A stretch of 64,000 bases of DNA from Hydrogenophaga pseudoflava NBRC 102511. Lineage in GTDB: Bacteria > Pseudomonadota > Gammaproteobacteria > Burkholderiales > Burkholderiaceae_C. The notes under the pieces are model-generated. The model made no database searches. It was not told where the DNA came from and saw only the letters and a list, made by a program, of their open reading frames with translations. Of the stretch, positions 50,844 through 59,772 are shown piece after piece. The DNA is taken from assembly GCF_001592285.1 (NCBI RefSeq), contig NZ_BCWQ01000011.1:124001-188000 (forward strand), in the 5' to 3' direction. Within the stretch, counting starts at the first letter, position 1; each line of letters opens with the position of its first letter. A program made the translations under genes and the position numbers.

Positions 50844-52619
50844 TCAGTCGGCCATCAGCGCGGCCGGATCTTCGGCCGCCAGCACGCTCTGCGCCCAGGC
50901 CGTCAGCTTGCCGGTGTCGCATCGCAGAATCTGCTGCTTGACGGCCAGAATCTGCGAGGGGTGCATCGAAAAGCTGCGCAAGCCCAGCCCGAGCAGCAGA
51001 CGCGTCATGCCGACATCGCCCGCCATCTCGCCGCACACACTCACGCCCTTGCCCTGCGCACGGGCCTGCGCGATGGTGTTGGCCACCAGATGCAGCACCG
51101 CCGGGTGCACCGGGTCGTAGAGGTGCGCCACCGCCTCGTCGGCGCGATCGATCGCCAGGGTGTACTGGATCAGGTCGTTGGTGCCGATGGAGAGAAAATC
51201 GAAGTGGCGCAGGAACAGCGGGATCGTCAGCGCCGCGGCAGGCACCTCAATCATGGCGCCCAGCCGCACCGGGCCGTGAACCACCCCCAGGGCGTCGAGC
51301 TGTGCCCGCGCCTTGTCGACCAGCGCCAGCGTCTGGCGGATCTCGCTGGCGTGGGCCAGCATGGGCACCAGCAAATTGATCGGGCCGAGCGCCGCCGCTC
51401 GCAGGACGGCGCGCAGCTGCGCCAGGAACATCGCCGGGTCGGCCAGGCTCCAGCGGATCGCGCGCAAGCCCAGCGCGGGGTTGAGGTGGTCCTCGCCGGC
51501 GCGCACCGGGGTGCGGTCCAGCGGCTTGTCGGCACCGACGTCGACCGTGCGAATCGTGACCGGCAGCCCCTGCATGCCCTCGACGGCCCGGCGGTAGGCG
51601 GCGTACTGTTCTTCCTCGTCGGGCAGCTTGCCGTTGCGGCCCATGAACAGGAACTCGGTTCGGAACAGTCCCACGCCCACGGCGCCAGCCTTGAGCGCCG
51701 CGGCGGCGTCCTCGGGCTGCTCGATGTTGGCCAGCAACTCGATCTTCTGGCCATCCAGCGTCACGGCCGGGGTGTTCTTCAGACGCGAGAGCCGCTCGCG
51801 CTCGACCTCACCCTGGCGCTGCTTGAAGCCGTACTCGGCCATCAGGATGGGCGACGGGTCGACGATCACCACACCGGCGTCGCCATCAATGATGACCCAG
51901 TCGTCCTGGTTGATCAGGTGACTGGCCGAGCGCGCCCCGACCACCGCGGGGATGTCCATGCTGCGCGCGACGATGGCGGTGTGGCTGGTCTTGCCGCCCA
52001 CGTCGGTGACGAAGCCGGCGAACACGCTCTGCTTGAACTGCAGCATGTCGGCCGGCGACAGGTCGTGCGCGATCAGCACCAGGGGCACGTCGACCGAGGG
52101 ATCGAAGAGGGTACCGTTGGGCTCGCCCTCGTCCGCGGGAGGCAGTGGCGCGGCGACGGGCGAAGCCACACCGCGCATCATGCGCAGCATGCGTTCGACC
52201 ACCTGCTCCAGGTCGGCCTTGCGCTCGCGCAGATAAGGGTCCTCCATCTCGTCGAACTGGCGCGCGATCACCTCCAGCTGGGTGGTCAGCGCCCACTCGG
52301 CGTTGTAGTGGCGCTCGGTGATCCAGTGCTTGACGCCGCTGGTGAGCTGCTCGTCCTGCAGCAGCATCAGGTGCACATCCAGCAGCGCGCTCAGCTCCGG
52401 GTGCGCGTCTTGTGAACCCAGCTCATCCAGGCTGGCCTGGACCTTCTCGATCTCCTCGACCACACCGTTGCGGGCCCGCCGCAGGCGCTGGATCTCGGCC
52501 TCGACCTGATCAGGCTTGACGAAGTAGTGGGCGACGTCGATGCGGCTGGACGCCACGATCACCGCCCTCCCGATGGCAATGCCCCGGGAGACCGCCAGAC
52601 CGTGGACGGTGAAGCTCAC
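50844..52619 (-). CDS. ptsI: PTS enzyme I (phosphoenolpyruvate-protein phosphotransferase)
   Basis: Takes phosphate from PEP and passes it to HPr. 591 residues. The phospho-histidine is H213 in GGKTSHTAIVARS; the PEP-binding TIM-barrel region follows with GLFRTEFLFM, RAIRWSL and the active cysteine in VCGEMAGD. The start is a GTG overlapping the ptsH stop (GTGA). With no sugar EIIBC in the window it likely serves a regulatory PTS. Confidence 0.96.
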   Translation of the reverse strand: MSFTVHGLAVSRGIAIGRAVIVASSRIDVAHYFVKPDQVEAEIQRLRRARNGVVEEIEKVQASLDELGSQDAHPELSALLDVHLMLLQDEQLTSGVKHWITERHYNAEWALTTQLEVIARQFDEMEDPYLRERKADLEQVVERMLRMMRGVASPVAAPLPPADEGEPNGTLFDPSVDVPLVLIAHDLSPADMLQFKQSVFAGFVTDVGGKTSHTAIVARSMDIPAVVGARSASHLINQDDWVIIDGDAGVVIVDPSPILMAEYGFKQRQGEVERERLSRLKNTPAVTLDGQKIELLANIEQPEDAAAALKAGAVGVGLFRTEFLFMGRNGKLPDEEEQYAAYRRAVEGMQGLPVTIRTVDVGADKPLDRTPVRAGEDHLNPALGLRAIRWSLADPAMFLAQLRAVLRAAALGPINLLVPMLAHASEIRQTLALVDKARAQLDALGVVHGPVRLGAMIEVPAAALTIPLFLRHFDFLSIGTNDLIQYTLAIDRADEAVAHLYDPVHPAVLHLVANTIAQARAQGKGVSVCGEMAGDVGMTRLLLGLGLRSFSMHPSQILAVKQQILRCDTGKLTAWAQSVLAAEDPAALMAD

Positions 52620-52885
52620 TCGCCTTCCCCGAACTTGTCGTTGATCAGCGCCACGATGGCATCCATCGCGGCCTGCTCGTCCGGGCCGCTGGTCTCGATT
52701 TCGACCTGGCTGCCCACCCCGGCGGCCAGCATCATGACGCCCATGATGCTCTTGGCGTTGATGCGGCGGTCCCCCTTGGACATCCACACCTCGCACTGGT
52801 GGCTGCCGGCCAGCTTGGTGAGCTTGGCCGAAGCGCGGGCGTGCAGGCCCAGCTTATTGCTGATGGTCGCGGTGGTCTTGATCAT
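52616..52885 (-). CDS. ptsH: HPr phosphocarrier protein
   Basis: An 89-residue phosphocarrier. The active histidine is H15 (LGLHARAS). Serine 46 is present in a conserved setting (AKSIMGVMMLAA), the residue phosphorylated by HPr kinase in other bacteria; no hprK is seen in the window. Its start lies 32 bases inside the upstream EIIA gene. Confidence 0.97.
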   Translation of the reverse strand: MIKTTATISNKLGLHARASAKLTKLAGSHQCEVWMSKGDRRINAKSIMGVMMLAAGVGSQVEIETSGPDEQAAMDAIVALINDKFGEGE

Positions 52886-53300
52886 GTGTGGTTCTTCTCG
52901 CCTGATTCTGTGGTGCCGTCACGGCCACCTGGATCACACCCTGCGTGGCCCCCACCATGGCGCGCGAGACCAGCGCGTCCAGCGACTCGTGCCGGTACGA
53001 CACGGTGCGCAGCAGCATCGGCAGATTCACGCCGGCGATCAGCTTGGAGCGCACACCGTCGACCAGCTTGTGCGCCACGTTGCAGGGCGTGGCACCGAAC
53101 ACGTCGGTCAGCACCAGCGTCTGCGGCGTGTCCAGCTGCCGCATGAGGATGCGCGCCTGGGCCAGCGACTCTTCGGGGGGAGCATTGGGCATGACATCCA
53201 GGGCCGACACCGCATTCGCGCTGTCGGGAAACACGTGCAGCACGCAGGCCCGCAGGGCCGAAGCCAGCGGCGCGTGCGCAACGATGAGGATGCCGTTCAT
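52854..53300 (-). CDS. PTS EIIA component, mannose-type
   Basis: A 148-residue EIIA-Man domain protein with phospho-histidine H9 (LIVAHAPLA) and the LVLTDVFGATPCNVA core. There is no partner EIIB, EIIC or EIID, so it is probably a signalling protein that reports PEP supply, as in other betaproteobacteria. The last ten or so residues are encoded within the ptsH start region. The MFS gene ends ten bases upstream of its ATG. Confidence 0.92.
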   Translation of the reverse strand: MNGILIVAHAPLASALRACVLHVFPDSANAVSALDVMPNAPPEESLAQARILMRQLDTPQTLVLTDVFGATPCNVAHKLVDGVRSKLIAGVNLPMLLRTVSYRHESLDALVSRAMVGATQGVIQVAVTAPQNQARRTTHDQDHRDHQQ

Positions 53301-53310
53301 CGTTCGGAGT

Positions 53311-54570
53311 TTATCCCCCGGGGGCTGCGCGCTGGCGCCGGTATCCGAACAGGAAAACCCCATAGGCCGACACGCAGCACAGCCCGAACACCGCGATCGC
53401 GCCCCGAAAGCGCGCCACAATGTCCCAGCCCAGCAGCGCGAAGGCGTCCACCAGTCCGCCGATCGCCCACTGCACCAGGAACACGCCGGCAAAGATCACC
53501 AGGTTGTAGGCCGACAGCGCGCGCCCGGCCGCCGCCGCAGGCAGCGCCAGCGCCACGGCGGGCTGCGACAGAGAAACGAAGGTGCTGCCCACACAGAACG
53601 CTGCCCACAAGGGCCAGCCGGCACGGGGCCCGAGCACCACAATGGCCGCCAGCACCACGAAGCTCAGGGGGAGACCCCAGGCGATCAGCCGCTCGGCCGG
53701 GATGCCCCGCCGCGACAGATGGGGGTTGACCATGCCCCACAGCCAGAAGCTCAGCAGCATGCACAGGTTGATCCCGAACAGCCCGACGGCCGCGCGCTGC
53801 GGCGTGTAGCCGGCCACCTGCACCATCCAGGGACCCGCCCACAGGGTCTGCACCGCCACCATGCCGCCGTAGTTGATGAAGCCGATGGGCGCCATCTGCC
53901 GGAAGTACGGGTGGCGCCAGATCGCACCGTAGCCCGACGCTTCGGGCGCAGCCACCACGGATGAGGGCTCCTTGCGCCAGCGCGGCACCAGCGCCGCCAG
54001 CACCAGCATGGACAGCAGCACCAGCGCTGCCAGCGACCAGAACAGCCCACGCCATCCCAGCATCGGCATCAGCCACTGCACCGGCAGGGTGGACGCCACC
54101 ATGCCCATGGACCCGGTCATCAGCATCCAGGAGTTGGCACGCAGTTGCGTGGCCGGCTGCAGCCAGCGGCGGTAGCCGGTGAGTGGCGCCATGAGGCAGG
54201 CGCTCACGCCCATGCCGGTGAGCACGCGGGCGGCCAGCAAACCTGAAAAGCTGGTGGCCATGGCAAAGGCCGCACAGCCCGCCACCGCCACCCCCAGGAA
54301 GGCCAGGATCACCTGCCGCGGGCCGAATCGGTCCAGCCACGAGCCCAGGGGCAGCTGGGTCAGGGCGAAGCCGAAGAAGTACCCACCGGCCAGCAACCCG
54401 AGGTCGCTCGCCTGCAGCGACAGTTCGGCACTGAGCACCGGCGACAGCGTGGCGGTGACCGCACGGATCAGCGCCGACAGGAAGTACGTCAGCGCGAAGG
54501 CCAGAAACACCGAAACCGCCACCAGTGGCGGCAAGAGGTGGTTACCCGACTCGGTCCCGGTGCTTCTCAT
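53311..54570 (-). CDS. MFS transporter, substrate unknown
   Basis: A 419-residue, 12-helix major facilitator. The loop 2-3 motif GSWLDRFGPRQV (about 75-86) is a clear MFS signature. No feature marks a substrate. The gene overlaps the stop of the upstream lipoprotein-like gene by four bases and lies just before the PTS genes, so all may be cotranscribed. Confidence 0.88.
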   Translation of the reverse strand: MRSTGTESGNHLLPPLVAVSVFLAFALTYFLSALIRAVTATLSPVLSAELSLQASDLGLLAGGYFFGFALTQLPLGSWLDRFGPRQVILAFLGVAVAGCAAFAMATSFSGLLAARVLTGMGVSACLMAPLTGYRRWLQPATQLRANSWMLMTGSMGMVASTLPVQWLMPMLGWRGLFWSLAALVLLSMLVLAALVPRWRKEPSSVVAAPEASGYGAIWRHPYFRQMAPIGFINYGGMVAVQTLWAGPWMVQVAGYTPQRAAVGLFGINLCMLLSFWLWGMVNPHLSRRGIPAERLIAWGLPLSFVVLAAIVVLGPRAGWPLWAAFCVGSTFVSLSQPAVALALPAAAAGRALSAYNLVIFAGVFLVQWAIGGLVDAFALLGWDIVARFRGAIAVFGLCCVSAYGVFLFGYRRQRAAPGG

Positions 54571-55103
54571 GGCTGCGCGAGGCTCAGCCCGGCGAAAAAG
54601 GCTTCGCGAGCCCCTTCATCCAGCCGGGCGCCATAGACCGCGGCCTGGAACACCTGTGTGCCGCGGGCGAAATACGCGGCCTGCATGACCACCGGCTGCC
54701 CCTGGGGATCGGTGCCCCGGGCCTGCACGCCCTGTGCCTGCGGCGCGCCCTTGACCCCGACCGACCAGGCCAGACCTGGATCGTCCGGCGAAGCCGCAGG
54801 CACCCGGAGCGTCTGGAGGCTCGCCACACGCCAGGCCGCCAGCGCGGCGGGCACCTGGTCGGCCCTGCCCACGTCGGCCCAGGCCAGGGCGAACCGCATG
54901 CCACCGGTCTCGCAGGCCTGCATGTGCAGTTCCACCGGCGTCCCCAGCATCGGCACCGGCCGGCTCGCACTCTCCGGCTTGCAGGGCATCAGCGCACGCA
55001 AGGGCGTGCCAGCGACCGGCCACTCACGCCAGTTGAACGTGGGACTGCAGGCCCCAAGGGCCAGCAGCGCCGCCAGGCCAGCGGCGCGCAAAGGGTGCAA
55101 CAA
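54567..55103 (-). CDS. Putative lipoprotein of unknown function
   Basis: A 178-residue protein with a lipobox-like N-terminus (ALLALGAC, cysteine near residue 19) and no recognised domain. Four bases overlap with the MFS gene. The mature part is a mixed alpha/beta protein with several cysteines (C19, C41, C64). It diverges from the thioredoxin-fold gene. I cannot name a family. Confidence 0.8.
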   Translation of the reverse strand: MLHPLRAAGLAALLALGACSPTFNWREWPVAGTPLRALMPCKPESASRPVPMLGTPVELHMQACETGGMRFALAWADVGRADQVPAALAAWRVASLQTLRVPAASPDDPGLAWSVGVKGAPQAQGVQARGTDPQGQPVVMQAAYFARGTQVFQAAVYGARLDEGAREAFFAGLSLAQP

Positions 55104-55276
55104 AGGAGTCTCCGGAAGGCGCGGCAGAGTGATGCCACCATGGAGGGCTCAAGGCCCTGGGAAAGCCCCGGATGGTATCTGCATCCGCAAACGGCCCGGA
55201 GCATCCGACACGGTTGGAGGAATGCCGCAATCGCGGTATCTTCCGAGGCGCGCCAACATACTCCCCTGAGTTTTCC

Positions 55277-55690
55277 ATGAACACCCCCGGCCATTCATCC
55301 GCCCTCCCCACCCCGACTTCGCTGCGAGGCAGCGCCCTGGCGGCGGTGGCGCGTGGCGAACCGCTGGTCGTGATGACCACCCTCGCCGGCTGTCCGTACT
55401 GCGACCTGGTGCGCAACCACCACCTGCTGCCCATGCTGAGGCAGGGGCAGTTGCATGCCGTCCAGCTCGACGTCCGCGACCGCACCAGCAACCTGCAGGG
55501 ATTCGACGGCTCGATGACCACGCCCGCCGAACAGGCCAAGGCCTGGAAAGCCCGTTTCGCGCCCACCGTGCTGTTCCTGGGCGCCAAGGGAGAAGACCTG
55601 GCGGAGCGGCTGGTCGGCGTGGCGGTTCCGGATTTTTACGGGGAGTACCTCGATGCCCGCCTGCAGCAGGCTCGCGCCCGTTTGCGCTGA
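55277..55690 (+). CDS. Thioredoxin-fold protein with CPYC motif
   Basis: A 137-residue protein with CPYC (about 44-47) in MTTLAGCPYCDLVRNHHL, a glutaredoxin-like active site, and a cis-proline in FAPTVLFLGAKG. There is no signal peptide, so it should act in the cytoplasm, though the layout resembles SoxW/thioredoxin_2 proteins of the periplasm. It begins at the ATG after a TTTTCC stretch without a strong ribosome site; an upstream frame adds 35 residues lacking domain character. The tlpA-like gene follows after 78 bases. Confidence 0.85.
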   Translation: MNTPGHSSALPTPTSLRGSALAAVARGEPLVVMTTLAGCPYCDLVRNHHLLPMLRQGQLHAVQLDVRDRTSNLQGFDGSMTTPAEQAKAWKARFAPTVLFLGAKGEDLAERLVGVAVPDFYGEYLDARLQQARARLR

Positions 55691-55768
55691 AACGGTTGCG
55701 GGATCGGAATGAACTCCGGGACAATTGGACGATCAGACCTCGGCCAATCCGAAATTCCCCCTGCGCCC

Positions 55769-56275
55769 ATGATCTCCACTTTGTTCTCCCGCCGCCGCTC
55801 GCTCGCCGCCCTTCTGGTTGCCGGTGCGCTTGGCCTGTCCGGCTGCGCCTCCGGTGACGAGGCGCCTGCCTCCAGTTTCGTGCTGCTGGACGGCAGCACC
55901 ACCACCACCGCGGACCTCAAGGGCAAGGTGACCCTGGTCAACTTCTGGGCCACCACCTGCGTCACCTGTGTCAAGGAGATGCCCTCGCTGGTCAGCACCC
56001 ACCAGAAATACAAGGACAAAGGGTACGAAACCATCGCCGTCGCCATGAGCTACGACCAGCCGGCCTGGGTGGCCAACTACGCCCAGTCGCGCCAGCTGCC
56101 GTTCAAGGTGGCGCTGGACAACACCGGCGAACTCGCCAAGAACTGGGGCGACGTGAAGCTGACCCCGACCACCTACCTGGTCGACAAGCAGGGGCGCATC
56201 GTCAAGCGCTTCGTCGGCGAACCCGACTTTGCCGCGCTGCACAACCTGATCGAGGACCTGCTCGCCAAGAGCTGA
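55769..56275 (+). CDS. TlpA/ResA-family thiol-disulfide oxidoreductase
   Basis: A 168-residue lipoprotein thioredoxin. The signal ends LSGC (cysteine near residue 28). The redox site is CVTC in FWATTCVTC and the cis-proline lies in LTPTTYLVD. Such proteins reduce apocytochrome c cysteines before heme attachment. A strong hairpin follows. The RBS is not clear. It is on the same strand as the CPYC protein and near cytochrome genes. Confidence 0.92.
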   Translation: MISTLFSRRRSLAALLVAGALGLSGCASGDEAPASSFVLLDGSTTTTADLKGKVTLVNFWATTCVTCVKEMPSLVSTHQKYKDKGYETIAVAMSYDQPAWVANYAQSRQLPFKVALDNTGELAKNWGDVKLTPTTYLVDKQGRIVKRFVGEPDFAALHNLIEDLLAKS

Positions 56276-56299
56276 CCAAGCGAGACCCGAGCCATCAAC

Positions 56300-56336
56300 G
56301 AAATGGGCGGACACCTTCACGGGTGCCCGCCCATTT
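56300..56336. terminator. Bidirectional terminator between tlpA-like and cytochrome c' genes
   Basis: GAAATGGGCGG and CCGCCCATTTC form an 11-base stem with a further inner pair (CACC/GGTG). It lies between two convergent stops and would end transcripts from both sides, though T-runs are short. Confidence 0.7.
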
Positions 56337-56366
56337 CTGTTATTGAGGTGCCAATGAAGTGCTCGC

Positions 56367-56819
56367 TCACTCCTTGCGGAATGCGTCGTGGCACGCCTTG
56401 CAAGTCTTGGCAGATTCGCCGAACGCTTTTTTCAGGTTGTCCAGATTGCCCGTCTTGGCAGCCGCATTGAGCTGGGCGACCGACGCCATCATGTCTTCCG
56501 ACGCCTTCTTGAACTTGGCCCCGTCGGTCCAAATTTCCGGCTTGGCTCGGGTTTCCCCCTTCTCGGAGCCGGCCACGAACCCGGCCCAGGGCAGCTTGCT
56601 CATGGTCTCCACAATCGCCGCGTTCTCTGCCGCCACCTTGGCGTCGAACGGTGCCTTGTCGCTGGCCATGGCACCGAGGCGTCCGAAGTGAGCGGCCATC
56701 ACCGTGAGCGCTGCCTTGCGGTACTTGACGGCGTCTTCCGGCTTCTGGAACTGGGCCATCGCGGGCACCGACAGTGTGGACACCACGGCGGCCAGCGTGA
56801 GTGAAGCAAGCAATTTCAT
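56367..56819 (-). CDS. cycP: Cytochrome c' (class II, high-spin)
   Basis: A 150-residue periplasmic cytochrome. The signal peptide ends AMA before QFQKP (about residue 22). The mature four-helix protein carries the C-terminal CKACH heme site, followed by DAFRKE as in cytochromes c'. These bind nitric oxide and can buffer it, which would suit a nitrate respirer. It diverges from a cytochrome b561-like gene across 150 bases. Confidence 0.94.
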   Translation of the reverse strand: MKLLASLTLAAVVSTLSVPAMAQFQKPEDAVKYRKAALTVMAAHFGRLGAMASDKAPFDAKVAAENAAIVETMSKLPWAGFVAGSEKGETRAKPEIWTDGAKFKKASEDMMASVAQLNAAAKTGNLDNLKKAFGESAKTCKACHDAFRKE

Positions 56820-56971
56820 GAGGACTCCTGCGCAGGGTTGACTGTATGGATGAAGGTGCAGCCGCTGGGGCTACCCGAGCCGGGAGCTTCCCGCACGGGG
56901 AAAAGTTCCGCAGGAACCTGTCAGGGTTTATCTTCTCTACCTGTTCCTCGCGTCAACACTTGGCCCTCACC

Positions 56972-57646
56972 ATGCACACCATCCGCGTCTGGGATCTGCC
57001 AACCCGTCTGTTTCACTGGGCGCTGGTCCTCTGCGTCATCGGTCTGGTCATCACCGCCAATGTGGGAGGCAACTGGATGACCTGGCACGGGCGCTTGGGC
57101 TACGTGGTTCTGAGCCTGCTGCTGTTTCGCATCGCCTGGGGTTTTGTCGGCGGACACTGGTCCCGGTTCAGCAGCTTCCTCTACAGCCCTGCAAACGTGT
57201 TGGCCTACCTCCGGGGCAACGACCGGCCGGAGCACCGCGTCGGTCACACCCCCCTGGGCATGTTATCGGTGTTCGCATTGATCGCGGTGCTGCTGCTGCA
57301 GGTGAGCACCGGCCTGGTCGCCGACGACGAAATTGCGTTCACCGGCCCGTTGGTCAGCCTAGTGTCTGGCGACACGGTGACCCAGGCCACCCGGTATCAC
57401 AAGTCCATCGGCAAGCTCCTGCTCATCGCGCTGGTCGCGCTGCACGTGCTGGCCATCCTGTTCTACAAATGGGTCAAAAAGGACAACCTGGTACGACCGA
57501 TGGTGCTGGGCGACAAGCAAGTCGAGGCACCGCTGCCCAGCGCACCGGACAGCACGGCATCGCGGCTGCTCGCGTTGGTGATCTGGGCGGTCTGTGGCGC
57601 TGCGGTGTACTGGCTTGTCGGCCTAGGTCAGACCAGCTGGGGATGA
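56972..57646 (+). CDS. Cytochrome b561-family membrane protein
   Basis: A 224-residue protein with four heme-binding helices (about 12-32, 38-58, 95-115, 140-165) and a last helix near 195-215. The first helix starts RVWDLPTRLFHWALV with a heme histidine, and later His residues (YHKSIGKLLLIALVALHVL) complete the ligands. Probably an electron donor for the divergent cytochrome c', with which similar genes are often paired. An upstream frame adds 42 residues without domain character. Confidence 0.9.
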   Translation: MHTIRVWDLPTRLFHWALVLCVIGLVITANVGGNWMTWHGRLGYVVLSLLLFRIAWGFVGGHWSRFSSFLYSPANVLAYLRGNDRPEHRVGHTPLGMLSVFALIAVLLLQVSTGLVADDEIAFTGPLVSLVSGDTVTQATRYHKSIGKLLLIALVALHVLAILFYKWVKKDNLVRPMVLGDKQVEAPLPSAPDSTASRLLALVIWAVCGAAVYWLVGLGQTSWG

Positions 57647-57717
57647 GACCCCGCGTGGCCGACGCCCGTCACTGTCGTATAGTGCCCGCTCGCCTGCACC
57701 GCTCGATCCTGCCGCCG

Positions 57718-58242
57718 ATGTCCGACCCCCGTCACACCTCCCAGCTGTCTCTCATGCACGCCCGCTCGGCCGTAGAACTGGCGGCGGTCCGCTCGCTGTT
57801 CCTGGACTACCAGGCAGGACTCGGCATCGATCTCTGTTTCCAGGGATTTGAAGAAGAACTGCGGACCTTGCCTGGCGACTATGCCGAACCGTCCGGTGGA
57901 CTGTTCCTCGCACAGGTCGATGGCGCACCGGCCGGTTGCTGCGCCTTCAGGCCTCTGGCCAACAGCGACCATCTCAATGCGTGTGAGATGAAGCGCCTGT
58001 TCGTTCGTCCGGCTTTCCGCGGGCTTGGTCTGGGCCGGCAACTGGTGGATGCCGTGATTACTGCTGCCCAGCAAGCCGGCTACACGACCATGCTGCTGGA
58101 CACCCTGACCGACATGGAGGCAGCACGCGCGCTCTACCAGGAAGTGGGCTTTGTCGAGACTGAGCCCTATTACCACAACCCCCTGGCGGGCGCGCACTAC
58201 CTCAAGCTGGATCTGCGCACCCTGACCTTGGGCGGCGCCTGA
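57718..58242 (+). CDS. GNAT-family acetyltransferase
   Basis: A 174-residue GNAT protein. The acetyl-CoA motif A reads MKRLFVRPAFRGLGLGRQLVDAVI (R/Q-x-x-G-x-G/A form) near residues 90-113, and motif B YQEVGFVETEPYYHNPL near 142-158. The substrate is unknown. It lies 71 bases after the cytochrome b561-like gene on the same strand and ends three bases from the convergent peroxiredoxin gene. Confidence 0.9.
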   Translation: MSDPRHTSQLSLMHARSAVELAAVRSLFLDYQAGLGIDLCFQGFEEELRTLPGDYAEPSGGLFLAQVDGAPAGCCAFRPLANSDHLNACEMKRLFVRPAFRGLGLGRQLVDAVITAAQQAGYTTMLLDTLTDMEAARALYQEVGFVETEPYYHNPLAGAHYLKLDLRTLTLGGA

Positions 58243-58245
58243 ACT

Positions 58246-58752
58246 TCAGCCGCGGGCCTGTGCCAGCAGCGTCGCTGCGTCGCTGACCTCAAACTTGCCC
58301 GGGCCTTCCACATTCAGTGTCTTGACGACGCCGTCCTTGACGAGCATCGAGTACCGGTTGCTGCGCAAGCCCATGCCCCGGGCGGTCAGATCCAGCGTCA
58401 GGCCGGTCGCCTTGGCGAAATCGGCGCTGCCGTCTGCAAGCATGCGCACCTTGGTGCCTGATTTCTGGTCGCGTGCCCACGCGCCCATCACGAAGGCATC
58501 GTTGACGCTCACGCACCAGATTTCGTCCACACCGGCCGCCTTCAGTGCGTCGTGCTGCTCCACGTAACCCGGCACATGTTTGGCCGAGCAGGTGGGCGTG
58601 AACGCGCCAGGCAGGGCGAACAGTGCAATGGTCTTGCCGGCGCTGGCAGTGGCCGTGTCCACCGGGTTAGGGCCGATGCTGCAGCCGTTGCCCTCGACTT
58701 CGCTGTATTCCATCAGCGTGACCGCCGGAATCTTGTCGCCTACCTGAATCAT
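58246..58752 (-). CDS. Peroxiredoxin (Prx5-type)
   Basis: A 168-residue thiol peroxidase. The peroxidatic cysteine lies in PGAFTPTC (about 48-55) and the conserved arginine in GLRSNRYSM. No signal peptide. It would reduce peroxides with glutathione or thioredoxin. It lies downstream of the rpsQ terminator, so it has its own promoter. Confidence 0.95.
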   Translation of the reverse strand: MIQVGDKIPAVTLMEYSEVEGNGCSIGPNPVDTATASAGKTIALFALPGAFTPTCSAKHVPGYVEQHDALKAAGVDEIWCVSVNDAFVMGAWARDQKSGTKVRMLADGSADFAKATGLTLDLTARGMGLRSNRYSMLVKDGVVKTLNVEGPGKFEVSDAATLLAQARG

Positions 58753-58794
58753 GGTGTGTTCTCCTCGTTTGTGGTGACCCGTGGGCCGGAAATG

Positions 58795-58824
58795 AAAAAA
58801 GCGACCGAGATTCTCGGTCGCTTT
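58795..58824 (-). terminator. Rho-independent terminator of the S10 ribosomal operon
   Basis: AAAGCGACCGAGA and CTCGGTCGCTTT form a 12-base stem with a tight loop, ending on the minus strand in six thymines. It lies about 33 bases after the rpsQ stop. Confidence 0.93.
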
Positions 58825-58856
58825 CCGGGCTTGCGCAGGAATCGGCGCAAACAGGC

Positions 58857-59126
58857 TTACACCACGGCGGCCTTTTGAACCAGGCGGGTAGCCACCCAGT
58901 TCTTGGTCTTGGACAGCGGGCGGCTTTCGGTGATCTCGATCACGTCGCCGAGCTTGTACTCACCCTTTTCGTCGTGGGCGTGGTACTTGCTCGACTTGGC
59001 GACGATCTTGTCGTAGAGCTCGTGCTTCACACGGCGCTCGACCAGAACCGTCACGGTCTTGGCGCGCTTGTCACTGACCACCTTGCCGATCAGGGTGCGC
59101 TTGAGGGATGTTTTGGCTTCCGTCAT
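58857..59126 (-). CDS. rpsQ: Ribosomal protein S17
   Basis: An 89-residue small-subunit protein with the typical [27 protein letters not shown] start, binding 16S rRNA. It is the last gene of this operon. A terminator follows directly instead of rplN, so the spc genes must lie elsewhere. Confidence 0.98.
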   Translation of the reverse strand: MTEAKTSLKRTLIGKVVSDKRAKTVTVLVERRVKHELYDKIVAKSSKYHAHDEKGEYKLGDVIEITESRPLSKTKNWVATRLVQKAAVV

Positions 59127-59137
59127 TTCGTCACTCC

Positions 59138-59338
59138 TTACTTGGCGGCGGCGCGTTGCTTCTCGGCCAGGATGGTCTTGGCGCGAGCGATGGAACGGCG
59201 GGTGTCGCCCAGCGTGGCGGTGTTGTTGAGTTGTTGCGTGGCCTTCTGCATGCGCAGGCCGAAATGGGCCTTCTGCAGAGACTTCACTTCGGCTTCCAGG
59301 CCGGCCACATCCTTCTGGCGCAGTTCAGCAGCTTTCAT
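59138..59338 (-). CDS. rpmC: Ribosomal protein L29
   Basis: A 66-residue two-helix large-subunit protein near the exit tunnel ([18 protein letters not shown] start). It lies 11 bases before rpsQ and 15 bases after rplP. Confidence 0.98.
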   Translation of the reverse strand: MKAAELRQKDVAGLEAEVKSLQKAHFGLRMQKATQQLNNTATLGDTRRSIARAKTILAEKQRAAAK

Positions 59339-59353
59339 CTATGTTCTCCTGAA

Positions 59354-59770
59354 TCACTGACCCAGCATGCGCGCCACGAAGGTGGTGCGCAGGGGAAGTT
59401 TGGCGGCGGCCAGGGCAAAGGCTTCGCGAGCGAGTTGCTCGGGCACGCCCACGATTTCATACAGCACCTTGCCGGGCTGGATTTCGGCCACGTAGTACTC
59501 CACGGAACCCTTGCCGTTGCCCATACGGACTTCGGCAGGCTTCTGAGAGATCGGCTTGTCCGGGAACACGCGGATCCAGATCCGGCCGCCACGCTTGACG
59601 TGACGGGAAATCGCACGGCGTGCGGCTTCGATCTGGCGGGCCGTCAGGCGGCCGCGGTCGGTGGACTTCAGACCGAAATCACCGAAGGCCACGGTGGCGC
59701 CGCTGGTGGCGACGCCCGTGTTGCGGCCTTTCTGCTCTTTACGGTACTTGCGGCGAGCGGGTTGCAGCAT
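59354..59770 (-). CDS. rplP: Ribosomal protein L16
   Basis: A 138-residue large-subunit protein that helps shape the A site. [17 protein letters not shown] start and [23 protein letters not shown] core are conserved. Two bases separate it from rpsC. Confidence 0.98.
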   Translation of the reverse strand: MLQPARRKYRKEQKGRNTGVATSGATVAFGDFGLKSTDRGRLTARQIEAARRAISRHVKRGGRIWIRVFPDKPISQKPAEVRMGNGKGSVEYYVAEIQPGKVLYEIVGVPEQLAREAFALAAAKLPLRTTFVARMLGQ

Positions 59771-59772
59771 GT

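Noticed and set aside
55929..55976. CVTC active site of the TlpA-like protein as a broken redox motif
   Set aside because: Both cysteines and the cis-proline are present; the middle residues vary in TlpA proteins.
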